The notes: generated by a model from the sequence alone, not told the origin. DNA of 64,000 bases from Allochromatium palmeri (GCF_009720725.1 NZ_WNKT01000001.1:124001-188000); one strand, 5' to 3'. Counted from the first letter of the stretch, positions 20,836-28,990 are shown. Numbers and translations are program-made.

Positions 20836-22467
20836 ATGAAACACGGCGTATCCCCATCCATATCCGGGTCGATCAGCACTCTGGCGCTGTGTCTGGCCAT
20901 GCCGATCACGGCGTCGGCCCAGGTCTCGGAAGCATCGCTCGCGTCGATTTCGGCGCCCGACAGCATCGAGACCCGCATCGGCACGCTGGCGTTCAGCGAC
21001 GGCGTGCCGAGCGCCGACACCGCGCAGAAGGTCTTCGATGCGCTCGACTTCACGCGCGCGCTGAACGTCTACAACAACAGCTTTCGCGGCGCGTCTGCCC
21101 TTGGGTTCCAAAAGGGCTTCCAGAGCATCGGTGCCGACTATAACGACGTCGTCATCACGTCTGAGCTGTTGGACTCGACGTCGCTGTTCCTGACCGGCAA
21201 CGCCGACACCGTCTATTACCTCTCCGTTATCGACCTCTCAAAAGGCCCGATGGTGATCGAACAACCGTCGGACGGCGTCGGCACCATCAACGACATGTGG
21301 TTCTCTTGGATCATCGACGTCGGCGGCCCGGGGCCGGATCGCGGTCGGGGCGGCAAGTACCTGATCGTCGGACCTGACTACGACGGGCCGCTGCCCGAGG
21401 GCGGCTACTTCGTCGCCCATTCCAAGACCAACCGGGTCCTTTATGCCTCGCGCGCCTACCTGGTGGACAACGATCCCAAACCGGCGGTCGCGAACGTCAA
21501 GGCCAACATGAAGATCTATCCCTACGCCGAGGGCGCCTACGGTACCAGCATTGCGCAGGCGCTGACCGGCGCGGTCCGCCTCGGAGAAGAGCCGAAGATC
21601 CCCGAGACGAAGTTCGTCGAGGCGAGCAACCTGTCGTTCAATACCATCCCGCCCAGCGACTTCGGTTTCTATGAATGGATCAACGAGAACGTCCAGGCCG
21701 AGCCCGCCACCAGCTATGACGTGGAGCTTGCCGGGCAGCTTGCCGCCATCGGCATCGTCAAGGGCAAGGAGTTCGCGCCCGACGAGCGGATGAAGAAGAT
21801 CCTCACCGACGCCGCCGCCGTCGGCCAGGCAGCCGGCCGGGTGTTGAACTGGCGGCCATTCGAGGTCCATCCGGACTGGGCGTATTATGAGGGGACGAAC
21901 TGGGGGAACATGCTCTGGGAAGGCGGCGCCTTCTTCGAAACCCCGCCGCCCGCCTTTGAGGACGGGGTATTCAAGCCGCTGCCGCCGACTGGCGCCCGGA
22001 CGCTCGATTCGCGCGCGGCCTTCTACTACGGCTATACCCTCGATAGCCCGGGCATGATCATGAACATCCCCGGCGTCGGCTCGCAGTATCTGATGGGCTT
22101 TCTCGATGCGAAGGGCGATCCGTTCGACGGCGCGAAGACCTATAAGGTGACGCTGCCCAAGGACATCCCGGCAAGGGCGTTCTGGTCTTTCACGCTCTAC
22201 GACAACCAGACACGCTCGATGCTGGCAACACCGCAGAAATACCCCCGCGCGGGTTCCCAGGGGTATCCCTCGCCGGCGGCGACCGTTGCCAAAGACGGCT
22301 CAACCACCGTTTATTTCAGTCCCGAACAGCCCGATGGGGTGGATCGCGGCAACTGGATTCAGACCGACCCGGACAAGGGCTGGTTCACCATCCTGCGCCT
22401 CTACAGCCCGCTGCCGTCGTTCTTTGACAAATCCTGGCAGCCAAGCGAGATCGAACTCGTCAATTGA
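20836..22467 (+). CDS. DUF1254/DUF1214 domain secreted protein
   Basis: A 543-residue periplasmic or surface protein. Signal peptide to about residue 30 (STLALCLAMPITASAQ), then DUF1254 (about 60-200, with GNADTVYYLSVIDLSKGPMV) and DUF1214 (about 400-530, with GAKTYKVTLPKD, FWSFTLYDNQTRSML, and the end ILRLYSPLPSFFDKSWQPSE). Neither domain has a known activity; they usually occur together. The start is ATG 20836, with AGGAG 9 bases upstream, not the upstream ATG at 20761. The next gene is a paralogue of the same layout, suggesting tandem duplication and divergence. Confidence 0.88.
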   Translation: MKHGVSPSISGSISTLALCLAMPITASAQVSEASLASISAPDSIETRIGTLAFSDGVPSADTAQKVFDALDFTRALNVYNNSFRGASALGFQKGFQSIGADYNDVVITSELLDSTSLFLTGNADTVYYLSVIDLSKGPMVIEQPSDGVGTINDMWFSWIIDVGGPGPDRGRGGKYLIVGPDYDGPLPEGGYFVAHSKTNRVLYASRAYLVDNDPKPAVANVKANMKIYPYAEGAYGTSIAQALTGAVRLGEEPKIPETKFVEASNLSFNTIPPSDFGFYEWINENVQAEPATSYDVELAGQLAAIGIVKGKEFAPDERMKKILTDAAAVGQAAGRVLNWRPFEVHPDWAYYEGTNWGNMLWEGGAFFETPPPAFEDGVFKPLPPTGARTLDSRAAFYYGYTLDSPGMIMNIPGVGSQYLMGFLDAKGDPFDGAKTYKVTLPKDIPARAFWSFTLYDNQTRSMLATPQKYPRAGSQGYPSPAATVAKDGSTTVYFSPEQPDGVDRGNWIQTDPDKGWFTILRLYSPLPSFFDKSWQPSEIELVN

Positions 22468-22582
22468 GGCGAGGCAGGTCTTTGGCGAGACGCAAGCCAT
22501 GAATAGAGGGGCCTCGCGTAAGCCAGGCCTCTCTCCTCGTTTCAAGCTCCAGTGATCCAGGAAAATAAGGAAGGTCTTACGG

Positions 22583-24337
22583 ATGCAACTCAAAAAATCC
22601 CCAACCCTGAAAACGCCCGTCAACACAGGGTTAAAAACCGCCCTTTCGGTCCTGACACTGACGGGCTGTCTCGCGATCGGCAGCGCCCAAGCGGCCGATG
22701 CAGGTCCGCGTCATCACGCCCAGGGCCAGTACGACAGCGTGACGGCTACCTACGTCGTGGTCGAGGGCGATGATCTGATCGCGATCAGCGAACGCTTTGA
22801 AATCCCCGTGGATGCGCTGAAGGCGCAGAACACGCTGTCGTCGGACACCATCAAGGTTGGCGACACGCTGGCCATCGGCGGTGCAGATGCAGGGACAGAG
22901 AGTGCCAGGGAGGCCATGAAAACGCAGGCGGCGTCGATTCCCGACACCGTCCAGACGGCGGCCGGCGAGCTGACATTCTTCGATGGCGTCCCGATCGGCA
23001 ACACCAACGACCTGGTGTATGACTATCTGGACCGCTCGCGTGCGCTCGGGGTCTATCTCGACAACGTCGGTGCTGTGTCGATCTACAGCGTCCTCCTGGG
23101 GATGGCCCAGCAGGGTGCCGATGCACCGAACAAGATCGCCATCTGGGAACAGCTGATGGATTCCCGCACGCCGGTCATCACCTCGAACACGTCCACCATG
23201 TACGCCTATGCCCCCACGGATCTGGCAAAGGATGGCCCGACGGTCATCGAGATCCCGCCCGGCATGCTGGGCTTTCTCGACGATGCCTGGCAACGCTTCG
23301 TCGGCAACATGGGTGTCACTGGACCGGACAAGGGCAAGGGCGGCAAATATCTGGTCCTGCCTCCGGGCTATGAGGGCGAGATCCCGGACGGCTATTTCCT
23401 GCTGAAGCCCAAGACCAACAAGAACTTCCTCTTTCTGCGCGGTTCGATCAAGGATGGCCTGGAGGCGGCGGCCGATAACTTCAAATCCGGGCTGAAGGTT
23501 TATCCGCTGAAAGACAAAGACAATCCGGCACCGACCGAGTTCGTCAACATGTCCGGCAGATCCTTCAGCACCATTTTTCCGAGCACCTTGGAATACTTCG
23601 ACATCTTGAACACCATCGTTCAGGAAGAGCCCCTCGATGCGATTGGTCCCGAGGTTCGCGGTTACCTGAGCGCGATCGGGATCGTCAAGGGCAAGCCATT
23701 CAATCCCGACGACAGGATGAAGAAGCTCCTGGCCGAAGCGGCGACGCTGGGGAATGCCGCCGGGCGTTCGATCACCTACGATCCACGCATTTCCGGGGTG
23801 TACATCTATCCCGACACGAAGAGCAACTGGGTGACGGCCTATGCGGATAGGAATACTTCGTTCGAAGCCGACGGCGCGATGAATCTCGATGCGCGAGTGC
23901 TGTTCTACTACAACGCTGGCGGTGTGACGCCCGCGATGGCGACGACGCATGTGGGAGCGGGTTCCGATTACGCCTTAGCTTTTCTGGACAACGACGAAAA
24001 GCCGTTCGACGGCGCGAAGACCTACAAGCTGCATTTACCGCCCAATGTGCCCGTGAACAACTTCTGGGCCGTCACGCTCTACGACACTCAAACCCGCACA
24101 CAACTGCAAACCAGCCAACTCTTCCCAACGGTTGGCAGCCAGACCAATGGCTTTGAGAAGAATGCGGATGGTTCTTTCGATGTCTATTTCGCGCCCGAAG
24201 CACCTAAGGGCAAGGAAGGCAACTGGCTCCAGACCGTCCCCGGCAAGAGCTGGTTCGTCATCCTGCGGATGTACGGGCCGCTCGCGCCATGGATCGACAA
24301 GACCTGGAGACCCGGCGAGATCGAACTGATTGATTGA
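22583..24337 (+). CDS. LysM-DUF1254-DUF1214 fusion, secreted
   Basis: A 584-residue paralogue of the preceding protein with an added N-terminal LysM domain. Order: signal peptide (residues 1-38, ending SAQAADA), LysM at about 57-98 (TYVVVEGDDLIAISERFEI through KVGDTLAI), DUF1254 at about 115-260 (SNTSTMYAYAPTDLAKDGPT), DUF1214 at about 450-570 (GAKTYKLHLPPNVP, FWAVTLYDTQTRTQL). LysM binds GlcNAc-containing glycan, so this copy is probably held at peptidoglycan while its partner is not. AAGGAAGG lies about 10 bases before ATG. A 115-bp gap separates it from the upstream paralogue. Confidence 0.88.
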   Translation: MQLKKSPTLKTPVNTGLKTALSVLTLTGCLAIGSAQAADAGPRHHAQGQYDSVTATYVVVEGDDLIAISERFEIPVDALKAQNTLSSDTIKVGDTLAIGGADAGTESAREAMKTQAASIPDTVQTAAGELTFFDGVPIGNTNDLVYDYLDRSRALGVYLDNVGAVSIYSVLLGMAQQGADAPNKIAIWEQLMDSRTPVITSNTSTMYAYAPTDLAKDGPTVIEIPPGMLGFLDDAWQRFVGNMGVTGPDKGKGGKYLVLPPGYEGEIPDGYFLLKPKTNKNFLFLRGSIKDGLEAAADNFKSGLKVYPLKDKDNPAPTEFVNMSGRSFSTIFPSTLEYFDILNTIVQEEPLDAIGPEVRGYLSAIGIVKGKPFNPDDRMKKLLAEAATLGNAAGRSITYDPRISGVYIYPDTKSNWVTAYADRNTSFEADGAMNLDARVLFYYNAGGVTPAMATTHVGAGSDYALAFLDNDEKPFDGAKTYKLHLPPNVPVNNFWAVTLYDTQTRTQLQTSQLFPTVGSQTNGFEKNADGSFDVYFAPEAPKGKEGNWLQTVPGKSWFVILRMYGPLAPWIDKTWRPGEIELID

Positions 24338-24349
24338 ATGAGGCCGCAT

Positions 24350-24378
24350 GGGATGGGCCGCTTCACATCGCCCATCCC
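24350..24378 (+). terminator. Hairpin after the LysM-DUF1254 gene
   Basis: Perfect 9-bp stem GGGATGGGC (24350-24358) with 24370-24378 and an 11-base loop, 13 bp after the stop; flanking CAT/ATG bases extend it with one bulge. No T-run. Confidence 0.5.
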
Positions 24379-24467
24379 GCATGTTCAAGGATTCGCGCCG
24401 TGCGACCGAACGATAACAAAATCCTTCTTGCCACAGCACCCATTACCGCCACCCGAAAACTGAGTTC

Positions 24468-25289
24468 ATGAACACATCATTCAATCCTTTGCTTTTGCTG
24501 GTCAGGGCATTGGCCATCACAGTACTGGGCTGCGCCCCGGCCATGGCCGAGATGAGTGCCGAGGAATTAGCCAAGCTGGCGCAGAATCCGGTCGGCAATC
24601 TCATCAGCGTCCCCTTTCAGAACAACACCAATCTGAACTACGGACCGGAGCAGGGCACACAGAACATCCTCAACATCCAGCCGGTGATCCCGATTTCGAT
24701 CAACGACGACTGGAACATCATCACCCGCACCATCGTCCCGGTGGTTTGGCAGCCGTCGCTAGGGCCGGATATCGACAGTACCAGCGGCATCGGCGACACG
24801 GTGTTCACGGCCTTCCTCTCACCCGCCAAGCCCGGCAAATGGATCTGGGGCGCGGGACCGGTCGTCCAGCTCCCAACCAACACCAGCGACGAACTGGGCA
24901 ATGGGAACTGGGGGCTTGGGCCGTCGTTCGTGCTCTTGCACATTGAGCACGGCAGTCCCTGGGTCTATGGCGCCCTGGTCAACAATGTCTGGTCGCTGAC
25001 CAACGACCAGCATGGCGGCTACTACAACAACGGTCTGATTCAGCCCTTTCTCAACTACAACTTCAAGGGCGGTCTCTATCTGACCTCCGCCCCGATTCTC
25101 ACCGTCGATTGGACCGCCGACAGTGACAATCGCTGGACCATCCCGATCGGCGGCGGTGTAGGCAAGATCTTTCACTTCGGCAAGCTACCGGTGAATACGC
25201 AGCTCTCGGCCTACTACAACGCGGTCAGCCCCGATAATGGCGCCGACTGGCAGATCCGCGCGCAGGTGCAGTTAATGTTTCCCAAATAG
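24468..25289 (+). CDS. Outer-membrane channel-like protein (neuromedin-U / phenol MetA-type transporter family)
   Basis: A 273-residue secreted protein with signal peptide (residues 1-28, ending APAMAE) and a beta-barrel pattern. The motif set NPVGNLISVPFQNNTNLNYG, NILNIQPVIPISINDDWNII, GIGDTVFTAFLSP and the end QIRAQVQLMFPK is characteristic of proteins annotated as neuromedin U or MetA-like outer-membrane transporters. What passes through it is unknown. These proteins are frequent neighbours of DUF1254 genes, which supports a shared envelope task. It starts at ATG 24468, 130 bp after the LysM-DUF1254 gene. Confidence 0.82.
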   Translation: MNTSFNPLLLLVRALAITVLGCAPAMAEMSAEELAKLAQNPVGNLISVPFQNNTNLNYGPEQGTQNILNIQPVIPISINDDWNIITRTIVPVVWQPSLGPDIDSTSGIGDTVFTAFLSPAKPGKWIWGAGPVVQLPTNTSDELGNGNWGLGPSFVLLHIEHGSPWVYGALVNNVWSLTNDQHGGYYNNGLIQPFLNYNFKGGLYLTSAPILTVDWTADSDNRWTIPIGGGVGKIFHFGKLPVNTQLSAYYNAVSPDNGADWQIRAQVQLMFPK

Positions 25290-25333
25290 CGAACGATGTT
25301 ATTACAATGTGTCATCGATGATGAGGAATACCT

Positions 25334-25609
25334 ATGAAGCTATTTGGTTTTATTGCCCTAACCCTTTGTTCGACGCTTGCGTTCGGTGAGGGCGGATCCG
25401 CCGACATGGAGTCAATCGATGCGATCCCACCCTTATCCGGTCCTGGCTGCATAGCCGGATGCGAAAACATCCTTGCGGCATGCAAGCAACAGTGTGAAGA
25501 AGGCACCGCGCGCGCTGACGAGGAGCATTTCGACGAAGCGGACGTTTCTATCGAAACTTGTCTCAGCAACTGCGAGCAAGACGCGTCCTTCTGTCGACAG
25601 GATTGCTGA
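25334..25609 (+). CDS. Secreted 8-cysteine mini-protein with twin CX3C-X6-CX3C motifs
   Basis: A 91-residue protein with a signal peptide (MKLFGFIALTLCSTLAFGEG). The mature part has exactly two copies of CX3C-X6-CX3C: CIAGCENILAACKQQC and CLSNCEQDASFCRQDC, joined by an acidic linker of about 28 residues; the final cysteine is the last residue. With cysteines at positions i, i+4, i+11 and i+15 each copy would put all four on one helix face, so a helical hairpin tied by four disulfides is likely. No family is recognised; it is reminiscent of, but not the same as, the twin CX3C small Tim chaperones. The start has GAGGAA about 8 bases upstream. Confidence 0.75.
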   Translation: MKLFGFIALTLCSTLAFGEGGSADMESIDAIPPLSGPGCIAGCENILAACKQQCEEGTARADEEHFDEADVSIETCLSNCEQDASFCRQDC

Positions 25610-25705
25610 TTAAAATCGCGCCAGATCTGACAGATGTCACAATGCTGGCGAGACCGCTTACATCTCAGACCGCGCGAGACGCGCTTGAATAAAGGAGACC
25701 TAAAG

Positions 25706-26023
25706 ATGATAAATTTGAAATCCGTCGCGGCATTGAGCGTCGTTATTCTCTCTGGTTGCGCCTCGTCGGGACAACTCTTGGATAGCAACCAGCCAGCGGC
25801 GATACAGGCCGCGCTGGAAAGGGGACAATTCGACCTCAATTGTCCCAGTGCCCAGGGAGATGTGCTCTCCCGTGAGCTGATCGAGCCACCCCTTGACGGA
25901 CCCTATATTGGTGTCCTCCGAGCCGAGTACACCATTGGCGTCAAGGGCTGCAATCAGCGTAAAACCTATATCGTCGTCTGTGCCGAGGGAAGCGACGGTT
26001 GCGTCGCCGCCAACTCAAATTGA
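25706..26023 (+). CDS. Small lipoprotein, 105 aa
   Basis: Begins MINLKSVAALSVVILSGCAS; the lipobox LSGC puts the lipidated cysteine at residue 18. The mature domain has four more cysteines (NCPSAQG, GVKGCNQRKTYIVVCAEG, DGCVAANSN), probably two disulfides, and a short beta-rich core. AAAGGAGA at 25691-25698 with an 8-base gap fixes ATG 25706 over the longer frame from 25634. Not a recognised family. Confidence 0.75.
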   Translation: MINLKSVAALSVVILSGCASSGQLLDSNQPAAIQAALERGQFDLNCPSAQGDVLSRELIEPPLDGPYIGVLRAEYTIGVKGCNQRKTYIVVCAEGSDGCVAANSN

Positions 26024-26139
26024 ACCGCGTCAGCGCCGATGCGCGCTGGCTCGCGCGAGGCCGAATGAAATCTAAATACATCGCGTGCCATGCTGGGCGC
26101 GGTTTAGGTTGAAATGCTTTTTAACCAACGAGGAAATGC

Positions 26140-26592
26140 ATGATGAAGATGTTCAGCAAAATGACTGGTCAAGCCCTGTTTGCTATCACGCTCCTGATGG
26201 GTGGGCTGGCACTGGCCGCCGATGCCAAGCAGCCATCTGGAACCGTCTCAATCGACGAAAAGCAATTCGCGTTTATTCTGGGCGGCACGACCGGCGGTGG
26301 CCAACTGACATTCCAGGGCCAGGAATATGCCTTCAAGATTGGCGGCCTGACGGCGGGAGCCAACATTGGTGTCTCGAAGATGAGTGCCTCTGGAGAGGTC
26401 TACGCATTGGATGACATCTCGAAATTCCCCGGTACTTACACCAAGCTCGACGCAAGCATCACGCTCGGTGGCGGCATTGGCGGATTGCGACTCAAGAACG
26501 AAAACGGCGTCATCATGCGCCTGGAGTCCAGGACCCAAGGTTTGCAGCTGAACGCCGGCTCGGCCAGCGGCATAAAGGTCACGATGGAATAG
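26140..26592 (+). CDS. Secreted glycine-rich protein, 150 aa
   Basis: Signal peptide of about 26 residues (ALFAITLLMGGLALAADA), then a glycine-rich beta domain (FILGGTTGGGQLTFQGQEYA, KIGGLTAGANIGVSKMSA, LGGGIGGLRLKNENGV). The repeated G-G patterns resemble lipid- or ligand-binding periplasmic proteins of the Ysc84/EipA kind, but I cannot assign it. Proteins like this are seen beside DUF1254 genes. No cysteines. A double ATG (26140, 26143) makes the exact start uncertain by one residue. Confidence 0.65.
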   Translation: MMKMFSKMTGQALFAITLLMGGLALAADAKQPSGTVSIDEKQFAFILGGTTGGGQLTFQGQEYAFKIGGLTAGANIGVSKMSASGEVYALDDISKFPGTYTKLDASITLGGGIGGLRLKNENGVIMRLESRTQGLQLNAGSASGIKVTME

Positions 26593-26655
26593 TGCCGTCT
26601 GCTCAATTGGCTTGGATGCCAACGATGATCCGGTGATTTCTGGAAAAGGACGGGT

Positions 26656-26681
26656 GCAGGGGCGTTTCAAATCGCCCCTGC
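26656..26681 (+). terminator. Hairpin after the glycine-rich gene
   Basis: Perfect 9-bp stem GCAGGGGCG (26656-26664) with 26673-26681 and an 8-base loop, 63 bp after the stop. No T-run. Confidence 0.5.
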
Positions 26682-26774
26682 CAGAGTTACAGCCATTTGC
26701 GTTCGGGCGGCTGATGTCCAGAAAGAGCCTAAAGAAAAACTAATCGATCAAAACGCACAACGGAGTGACAACGC

Positions 26775-27116
26775 ATGTTTTTGAATAAAATTATTTTTCC
26801 CTCAGTCATCGCGGCGACCCTTGCATTCACTGGCACGGCCTCAGCCGAATCGGCGATCGAGAAGGCCCAGGCCATGCAGAACGCAAGCGAGGCCGCCGCC
26901 TATCAGAAGGAAGCGAATGCGGCTCAACAGGCGATGGACGACAAGATGAAGGCCGCTGCGGCCGCGCAGGCGGAGATGAAAGCGCATCCGTCCGCGGTCA
27001 CCGAGCATGCGGCGGCCAAGGCCGAGGCCGAGGCGGAAGATGCCGCCGCGCTGGCCGAGAAGATGGACCAGGACGCAGCTGAGGCAGAGGGCAAGACCGC
27101 CGCCGATCCTCGTTAA
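26775..27116 (+). CDS. Secreted alanine-rich coiled-coil protein, 113 aa
   Basis: Signal peptide (FPSVIAATLAFTGTASA) and then an almost uninterrupted Ala/Glu/Lys/Met helix (AIEKAQAMQNASEAAAYQKE, AQAEMKAHPSAVTEHAAAKA, AAALAEKMDQDAAEAEGK). No cysteines, no catalytic residues and no known family. The composition is that of a periplasmic coiled coil or spacer, similar in style to murein-lipoprotein-like helices but without a lipobox. Low complexity limits any functional call. Confidence 0.65.
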   Translation: MFLNKIIFPSVIAATLAFTGTASAESAIEKAQAMQNASEAAAYQKEANAAQQAMDDKMKAAAAAQAEMKAHPSAVTEHAAAKAEAEAEDAAALAEKMDQDAAEAEGKTAADPR

Positions 27117-27123
27117 CGCGCCA

Positions 27124-27152
27124 GCTCCGGCAATCTTTGACGCTGCCGGAGC
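27124..27152 (+). terminator. Intrinsic-type terminator after the coiled-coil gene
   Basis: Perfect 9-bp stem GCTCCGGCA (27124-27132) with 27144-27152, 11-base loop, 7 bp after the stop codon, and a run of seven T at 27163-27169. The T-run is about 10 bases from the stem, further than usual, but this is the strongest terminator candidate in the cluster. Confidence 0.6.
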
Positions 27153-27198
27153 GTATTTCACGTTTTTTTAGACCGTTACTTCCGACAGAGAGCACATC

Positions 27199-27588
27199 AT
27201 GAAGCTGAAAAAACTGGTCCTGTCCACCGCCCTCCTTGCCGTCCTGGGCTCGACCCAGGCCGCGACCGACAACATCGTCGCCTACACCGTCACCGAGGGC
27301 GAGGACATCCAGACGATCGCCGGCAAGTACGATATCAGCGTCACGGATATCCTGGTCAGCAATGGCAAGGAGAGCGAGGACATCACGGTTGGAGAAGTCA
27401 TCTACATCCCGCCGAAACATGCCACGGGCTTTTTCGATCCCGACACCGGACTCTATATTGTCGCGCAGGGCGACGATCTATTGGAGATCAGTCGGCGCTT
27501 CGGTACCACGGTAGAGGCCATCGAAGCGTTAAACGGTCTGCAGGGCAGTCTCATTCAAGCCGGAACCGAGCTTCAGATTCCGGATTGA
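27199..27588 (+). CDS. Secreted protein with two LysM domains
   Basis: 129 residues: signal peptide (MKLKKLVLSTALLAVLGSTQ-A) and two back-to-back LysM domains, about 27-72 (VAYTVTEGEDIQTIAGKYDI to VGEVIYIPP) and 84-128 (LYIVAQGDDLLEISRRFGTT to AGTELQIPD). There is no enzymatic domain, so it is probably a small peptidoglycan-binding protein of the periplasm. Its LysM resembles the one fused to the DUF1254/1214 protein (both have the EGDDL/QGDDL-x-x-ISxRF pattern), suggesting that the fusion borrowed its domain from such a gene. Confidence 0.82.
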   Translation: MKLKKLVLSTALLAVLGSTQAATDNIVAYTVTEGEDIQTIAGKYDISVTDILVSNGKESEDITVGEVIYIPPKHATGFFDPDTGLYIVAQGDDLLEISRRFGTTVEAIEALNGLQGSLIQAGTELQIPD

Positions 27589-27714
27589 TGCCATTTGAAC
27601 CGCGTCCGGAACGGTAGGCGTCGCTTTGAGTAATCGGCCACGTTGGCACTCATCCGTAACGTCGGAGACGGCGCGGCTCAAATAATTGATTTCAAATCAA
27701 CAGAAGGATCAACG

Positions 27715-28311
27715 ATGTCCACAAGCAGCGAGATGAACATGGCGGAGATCCGAGAGGCCGTTTTCGGCGATGTCAAGAAAAACTGGGGCTGGCTTTTGGC
27801 TCTGGGACTCGTTTCACTCGTCCTTGGCACGATCGGATTCTATATGACCTTCGCGCTCACCCTGGCGAGCGTGCTCTTATTCGGAATACTGATCCTCGGG
27901 GCGGGCGTCCTCCAACTTATCCATGCCTTTACCTGCAAGGGCTGGAAATCCGTGTTCTGGCATGTCCTGATCGCGCTGCTCTATGTGGCGGCTGGTGTCA
28001 ATATCATCCTGGACCCGGCGCGTGCATCCGCGATGCTAACGCTGATACTGGCCGGCATCCTGATCGCGGTGGGTGTGCTGCGTATCCTCATGGCCATTCA
28101 GCTTCGTCCAGTGGCAACAGGCTGGTTCTGGTCGCTGCTCTCGGGCCTCGTATCCATCCTGCTGGGCGGCATGATCATCGCTGAATGGCCGGTCTCCGGC
28201 CTCTGGGTGATCGGTCTCTTTGTGGCCATCGAACTTATCTTCAGTGGCTGGTCGACCGTGTTCGTCGCGCTTGCCGCGCGCCGGGCCGCGCAAGAAGACA
28301 CAGTACAGTAA
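27715..28311 (+). CDS. HdeD-family membrane protein
   Basis: 198 residues with six predicted membrane helices (WGWLLALGLVSLVLGTIGF, SVLLFGILILGAGVLQLI, FWHVLIALLYVAAGVNIIL, and three more) separated by short loops, the layout of HdeD/DUF308. HdeD aids acid resistance at high cell density in E. coli; in this organism the role is unknown. The start is ATG 27715 with AAGGA 6 bases upstream, not the frame opening at 27643. It is the only polytopic protein in the second half of the cluster. Confidence 0.85.
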   Translation: MSTSSEMNMAEIREAVFGDVKKNWGWLLALGLVSLVLGTIGFYMTFALTLASVLLFGILILGAGVLQLIHAFTCKGWKSVFWHVLIALLYVAAGVNIILDPARASAMLTLILAGILIAVGVLRILMAIQLRPVATGWFWSLLSGLVSILLGGMIIAEWPVSGLWVIGLFVAIELIFSGWSTVFVALAARRAAQEDTVQ

Positions 28312-28322
28312 AGGCGTCAACT

Positions 28323-28344
28323 ACCCCGTCCTGAAGGACGGGGT
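28323..28344 (+). terminator. Strong GC hairpin, possible IS200/IS605-type end
   Basis: A 9-bp stem ACCCCGTCC (28323-28331) with 28336-28344 and a TGAA loop, followed by TTTCTC. It lies 11 bp after the HdeD stop and 8 bp before the next ribosome site, so it can act as terminator or as 5' leader structure. From memory, near-identical hairpins occur at the ends of IS200/IS605-type elements; no transposase remnant is visible here, so that link is only a suggestion. Confidence 0.5.
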
Positions 28345-28361
28345 TTCTCGCGGAGAAATTG

Positions 28362-28682
28362 ATGAAACGCATGACTCTCTTCACAGCCATCGCCGTGTTC
28401 GGCCTGTCAGGCTGTAGCGGTGGTGTCCTCGCGCCCGAGAGCGCGGCGAGCGACGCGTTTTTGGACCAGGTGGCGGCCAACTGTGGCACGTTTAAAATCG
28501 GCAACCAGCCCATCAACTTTCTGCTCGATGTCAATAACAACGACGTCTATTTCGTTGATGAGACCAGCAAGCTGTCCGCAGGCCAGGTCGATCAGTCCAC
28601 CTACGCCAGCGACATCAATGCCTTCTATCCGACAGACACCAATCAAGCGGCGCTCGACTGCATCTTTGATCAGCTCAATTGA
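28362..28682 (+). CDS. Small lipoprotein, 106 aa
   Basis: MKRMTLFTAIAVFGLSGCSG has a clear lipobox (LSGC, cysteine at residue 18). The acidic mature part (CGTFKIGNQPINFLLDVNNN, ASDINAFYPTDTNQAALDC) has two cysteines likely paired by a disulfide. GGAG at 28352-28355 with a 6-base gap fixes ATG 28362; TTG one codon upstream is not needed. Not a recognised family. The next lipoprotein gene follows after 14 bp. Confidence 0.72.
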   Translation: MKRMTLFTAIAVFGLSGCSGGVLAPESAASDAFLDQVAANCGTFKIGNQPINFLLDVNNNDVYFVDETSKLSAGQVDQSTYASDINAFYPTDTNQAALDCIFDQLN

Positions 28683-28696
28683 GCGGGGCCAGACTG

Positions 28697-28972
28697 ATGA
28701 ATCTTGACTTCAATCCATTTCAACGGAGATCGGCTCCGCGGCTGGCGGCGGCCCTCGTCTGCGTGCTGGTCTCGGGCTGTGGCGATCAGGTCGTCGTCGA
28801 GGGCGTTGACCTCAATGATAATGATGCGCTCGTCGGCGACAGCGTGCTCGACACGCAGATCGATGCTACTGGCATGTCAGGTGCTGAGGCCAATGCGACC
28901 GGTGATCCCTACGAGGCCGCCATCGAGGGTGAACCGAACCTGGGGCCTAACGCCCCTGGGTATATCCCCTGA
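28697..28972 (+). CDS. Small acidic lipoprotein, 91 aa
   Basis: Signal peptide with lipobox VSGC (residues about 28-31, LAAALVCVLVSGCGDQ) followed by an acidic, probably disordered tail rich in Asp/Glu/Asn ending NLGPNAPGYIP. Likely co-transcribed with the preceding lipoprotein (14 bp gap). TTG 28679 in frame is an alternative start. No known family; it is the last gene of the envelope cluster. Confidence 0.65.
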   Translation: MNLDFNPFQRRSAPRLAAALVCVLVSGCGDQVVVEGVDLNDNDALVGDSVLDTQIDATGMSGAEANATGDPYEAAIEGEPNLGPNAPGYIP

Positions 28973-28990
28973 CCGGGCCTTGTTCGATCA

